From NCBI RefSeq assembly GCF_020923435.1, contig NZ_CP087263.1, positions 3,181,970-3,245,969 of the forward strand: 64,000 bases of DNA. The letters run 5' to 3'. The notes below the pieces were generated by a model. That model was given only the letters and a program-made list of their open reading frames with translations, was not told where the DNA came from and searched no databases. The DNA comes from Brevibacillus humidisoli (GTDB lineage: Bacteria; Bacillota; Bacilli; Brevibacillales; Brevibacillaceae). Shown here piece by piece: positions 61,431 through 64,000 of the stretch; positions within the stretch are counted from its first letter, which is position 1, and every line of letters begins with the position of its first letter. The translations under genes and the position numbers were made by a program.

Positions 61431-63041
61431 TTACATCGATTTGGTTGCTGCCTTTTCCCGATATTCGGAAGGGGTGATCCCGACGCACTTCTGGAATACT
61501 TTGCTGAAGTAACGGCGATCGGGGTAGCCTACCGCTCTGCTGATCTCTGAGATGTTTTTGCTGCTCATAACCAGCATCGACTGTGCTCGCTCGATCCGCT
61601 GTCTGGTCACGTACTCCACAAACGTCTCGCTGAACCTCTGTTTAAACAGCAGGCTAAAGTAACTGCAACTGATTCCCAGGTAACCTGCTACCTCTTCCAC
61701 GCCTAGATCACGCGTCAGATGGCGATCGATATACGCTTTCGCCGAGACCATCAGCGTCTCGCTCGTCTTCTTGGTCACGCTCTCCTGTACACCGTTCTCC
61801 AGCAAATGACGGATCGTATGGAACAAATCTTTCAGATTGCGGCTCGCCTCCAGCTTCTCCCAGATCTGTTCCTCCTGATCAGTGGTGATGATCTTCATGC
61901 TCCTCATCTCCCGGACCAGATGCAGGACAAAATAACGCAGCATCTGTTCCACACGGACGAGCGAATACCCATTGATCCCTTGCATCCCCTGCTGCACACG
62001 GGCCAGAGCCTGACGAATCGCCGACAAGTCGTTACGCTGCAGTCCGTCGATCAACTCTTCCAGCATCCGCCACCACACGTTGTCACCGCTCTCTGCCCCC
62101 TGCTCTCCCCCCTCCTCAGGGATTAGCAGGAACGCCTTGTGCTGGCGTGTCAAATCGAAATGGATCGCCTTTCTCACCTGTTCGTAGCGGCGGGCAAGCT
62201 GGTGGATGGAGAGCCGTTCCCTGTACAGGCCAACGCTTATGGAGAATTGCAGGACCTCTTCCACTTGCCGCTGCATTTTCTCCGCCCACTCCCTCAGCAG
62301 ATCGAGAGCAGATACCATCTGTCCGTTTTGTTCGGTCAGGATGCACCATTCGCCTTCCCGCACCTGCAGGACCGCCGCCCGGACAGTTCCCGATGTCAAC
62401 ACGTCCTCCAGTACGTTTTGTACCGCGAAGTTCCACAACTCGCGATCTTTCTGACTCCAGAAGCGAGCCTGCTGGGCGTAGTCATCCATGTCCACCACCA
62501 GCAGGTGATAGACCGGCTCGTCGTAGTGAATCTCTTGATCGAGCAGCAGATACTGCCCATGCGTCATCGACAGGCCCATCAGGGAATGAAGCAAAAACTT
62601 TTTGTACGCCAGTTCCCTCGCCGCCATCAGCCGTTTTCGCTCTTCTTGGCGCTCTTGCTTCTCCAGTCGGATCTGCTCGCTCACCCGTCTGATCACGTCG
62701 TGCAGTTCCTGATAGTTGATCGGTTTGACGATGTAATCCCTGACGCCGCTTCGGATGGCGGAACGCGTGTATTCAAAGTCTTTATACCCGGTCAGCATGA
62801 TGATTTCGCAGGGCTTTTTCCCCTCCCTGATCCGCTCCACCAGACCGATCCCGTCCATCATCGGCATGCGGATATCGGTCAGCACCAGATCGGGGGTGTG
62901 ACGGTTGTACAGTTCCATCGCTTCGATGCCATTGCGGGCCAACCCGACGATCTCCACGCCAAGCGCCTCCCACGGAACCACCACTTGCAAGTTTTTTAAA
63001 ATGTTGACCTCGTCATCGACCAGCATCGCTTTAATGTCCAT
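61431..63041 (-). CDS. Response regulator with AraC-type DNA-binding domain (YesN type)
   Basis: 536 residues: a receiver domain (1-120) with AMLVDDEVNILKN, phospho-acceptor Asp in PDLVLTDIRMPMMDG, Thr in IIMLTGYKDF and Lys in YIVKPINY, all intact; a long middle region; and a C-terminal AraC double helix-turn-helix (GVEEVAGYLGISCSYFSLLFKQRF and NISEISRAVGYPDRRYFSKVFQKCVG). ATG 63041 was chosen from AGGTGAGGTG upstream. The histidine kinase gene is 10 bases upstream. It probably activates the nagZ-like and nagB genes that follow. Confidence 0.93.
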   Translation of the reverse strand: MDIKAMLVDDEVNILKNLQVVVPWEALGVEIVGLARNGIEAMELYNRHTPDLVLTDIRMPMMDGIGLVERIREGKKPCEIIMLTGYKDFEYTRSAIRSGVRDYIVKPINYQELHDVIRRVSEQIRLEKQERQEERKRLMAARELAYKKFLLHSLMGLSMTHGQYLLLDQEIHYDEPVYHLLVVDMDDYAQQARFWSQKDRELWNFAVQNVLEDVLTSGTVRAAVLQVREGEWCILTEQNGQMVSALDLLREWAEKMQRQVEEVLQFSISVGLYRERLSIHQLARRYEQVRKAIHFDLTRQHKAFLLIPEEGGEQGAESGDNVWWRMLEELIDGLQRNDLSAIRQALARVQQGMQGINGYSLVRVEQMLRYFVLHLVREMRSMKIITTDQEEQIWEKLEASRNLKDLFHTIRHLLENGVQESVTKKTSETLMVSAKAYIDRHLTRDLGVEEVAGYLGISCSYFSLLFKQRFSETFVEYVTRQRIERAQSMLVMSSKNISEISRAVGYPDRRYFSKVFQKCVGITPSEYREKAATKSM

Positions 63042-63051
63042 CCCCATCACC

Positions 63052-64000
63052 TCACCTGTACTTGGGAATCGTACACTTGATGGTGGTGCCTTCCCCCGGA
63101 TAGCTGCAGATGTGGATCCCGTATGCTCTGCCGTACTGGATGCGCAGTCGGTCGGCCACGTTTTGCACGCCAAGGCCCCACCGTTCTTTCTTGCGTCCCG
63201 CTGCCTGTGCTGCGGGAATTTTCGGTGCCTGTTCATAGACAAACGTCGCCAGCACCTCATCGGCGATTCCGCTGCCATTGTCCTGAATAAAAAAGATCAG
63301 CCGATCCGCTTCCTCACGAGCCGTAATCGTAAGCTGTCCTCCAGCCGTCATCTGTTCAAACCCGTGCTGGATGCTGTTTTCCACCAGTGGCTGCAGGGTC
63401 AGCTTGAGAACCTTGTACTCCATCAGCGATTCCGGGATGTTGATCTGATAGTCGAACAGCTCCTCAAAGCGGTACGCTTGAATCTCCAGATAGCTTTTCA
63501 GATGGGCGATCTCCGTCTGGATCGGCACATGCTCCTCGCCGCTGATGCTGATCCTGAGGATGTTGCCCAGTCGGTAGATCATCTGGCTTACCTTTTGACC
63601 CTCGTTTTGCACCGCCAGCACATTGATCGACTCCAGCGTGTTAAACAGAAAGTGCGGGTTGATCTGTGCCTGCAGCAGCATGAGCTCCGCTTTTTTCTTC
63701 CGTTCCTGTTCCCGTTTCACCTGTTCCAACAGCCTCCGGATCGTCACCACCAGGCTGTTGAAGCCGGAGGAGAGTCGGGACGTCTCATCCTGGCCGTTTA
63801 CTTCCGCCCGGACGTTTAAATCGCCCCACTCCACCTGTTTCATCAATTGCACGATCTGGATGATCGAACGGGCGATCCGGTTGACGAACAGCATATTAAA
63901 CAGCAATGCAGCCACCAGACACAGCAACAGGATCCCGCCCACCCATTTGGCCAACAGCACGCTCTCGTAGGTCAGCGATTCCCACGAAGCCGCTGAGACC
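63052..64000 (-). CDS. Sensor histidine kinase (YesM type), N-terminus beyond window
   Basis: The visible C-terminal ~315 residues hold one membrane helix (WVGGILLLCLVAALLFNML), a HAMP domain, the His-kinase motif QAQINPHFLFNTLESINVLA (phospho-His in NPHFLFN) and an ATPase with SIQHGF, FFIQDNGSGI and RWGLGVQNVADRL. The frame is open to position 64000, so an extracellular sensor domain lies outside the window. It is the likely partner of the AraC-type regulator, in the common YesMN arrangement for carbohydrate sensing. Confidence 0.93.
   Translation of the reverse strand, partial: VSAASWESLTYESVLLAKWVGGILLLCLVAALLFNMLFVNRIARSIIQIVQLMKQVEWGDLNVRAEVNGQDETSRLSSGFNSLVVTIRRLLEQVKREQERKKKAELMLLQAQINPHFLFNTLESINVLAVQNEGQKVSQMIYRLGNILRISISGEEHVPIQTEIAHLKSYLEIQAYRFEELFDYQINIPESLMEYKVLKLTLQPLVENSIQHGFEQMTAGGQLTITAREEADRLIFFIQDNGSGIADEVLATFVYEQAPKIPAAQAAGRKKERWGLGVQNVADRLRIQYGRAYGIHICSYPGEGTTIKCTIPKYR

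Overview
The window looks like a chromosomal segment of an endospore-forming Firmicute, most likely a Brevibacillus-like member of the Paenibacillaceae. The reasons are strong AGGAGG ribosome sites, frequent GTG/TTG starts, a moderately high G+C content, four classic Firmicute RNA regulators (a guanine-class purine riboswitch, two SAM-I/S-box riboswitches, a Trp T-box), ECF transporters, a YuiH-like protein and sporulation-type promoter motifs. The genus is inference. No rRNA, tRNA or CRISPR array was seen.

Layout. 1-2.4 kb: xpt-pbuX (xanthine salvage, minus strand) behind a guanine riboswitch, then an acetyltransferase. 2.4-7.1 kb: an S-box-controlled ECF importer (S component, fused double ATPase, EcfT), whose terminator hairpin is split by an IS3/IS150-type insertion sequence. 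7.1-9.1 kb: a possible spore-coat-like protein, a lipoprotein and a short membrane protein. 9.2-15.6 kb: a nucleoside phosphorylase and a YuiH-like molybdo-oxidoreductase, next to a complete BMP-type nucleoside ABC importer that is itself under an S-box. 15.7-16.6 kb: a MaoC/FAS1-type dehydratase pair. 17.1-20.8 kb: a PRD regulator with ascorbate-type PTS EIIB and EIIC. 20.9-23.9 kb: a MATE exporter and an AraC-type pseudo-response regulator. 24-32.9 kb: a histidine-utilisation cluster (hutU, hutI, hutG), a BCCT carrier, a histidine ammonia-lyase homologue lacking the MIO-forming Ala-Ser-Gly, and a YjiH-type membrane protein.

33-40.5 kb: a P-loop kinase-like pseudogene; an ECF sigma factor flanked by two zinc-finger anti-sigma-like proteins with an M50 protease and an antiporter; then an ABC-2 exporter with a TetR regulator. 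40.7-43.3 kb: a lipid kinase, a DUF421 protein, and two paralogous 27-28-residue arginine-rich proteins, each with a conserved CATA-N3-TA promoter and its own terminator. 43.3-46.5 kb: a second ECF transporter whose EcfT is frameshifted at a seven-base homopolymer. 46.5-47.3 kb: a gene-free stretch with a 219-bp fold-back repeat and a strong terminator. 47.3-50.8 kb: nagZ-namZ for peptidoglycan recycling. 51-58.8 kb: a GATE-domain membrane protein, a low-Mr tyrosine phosphatase, a monooxygenase-TetR operon with a 26-bp palindrome, a lipoprotein, trpS with its T-box, a MerR regulator and a YugP-type metalloprotease. 59-64 kb: nagB, a second cytoplasmic NagZ, and an AraC-type two-component system cut by the window end.

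Themes: two independent S-boxes tie both a methionine-precursor ECF importer and a nucleoside importer to SAM levels; two amino-sugar modules recycle or use cell-wall sugars. The items most worth following are the MIO-less HutH, the paired arginine-rich microproteins, the S-box-driven nucleoside importer, and the insertion sequence in a terminator loop.
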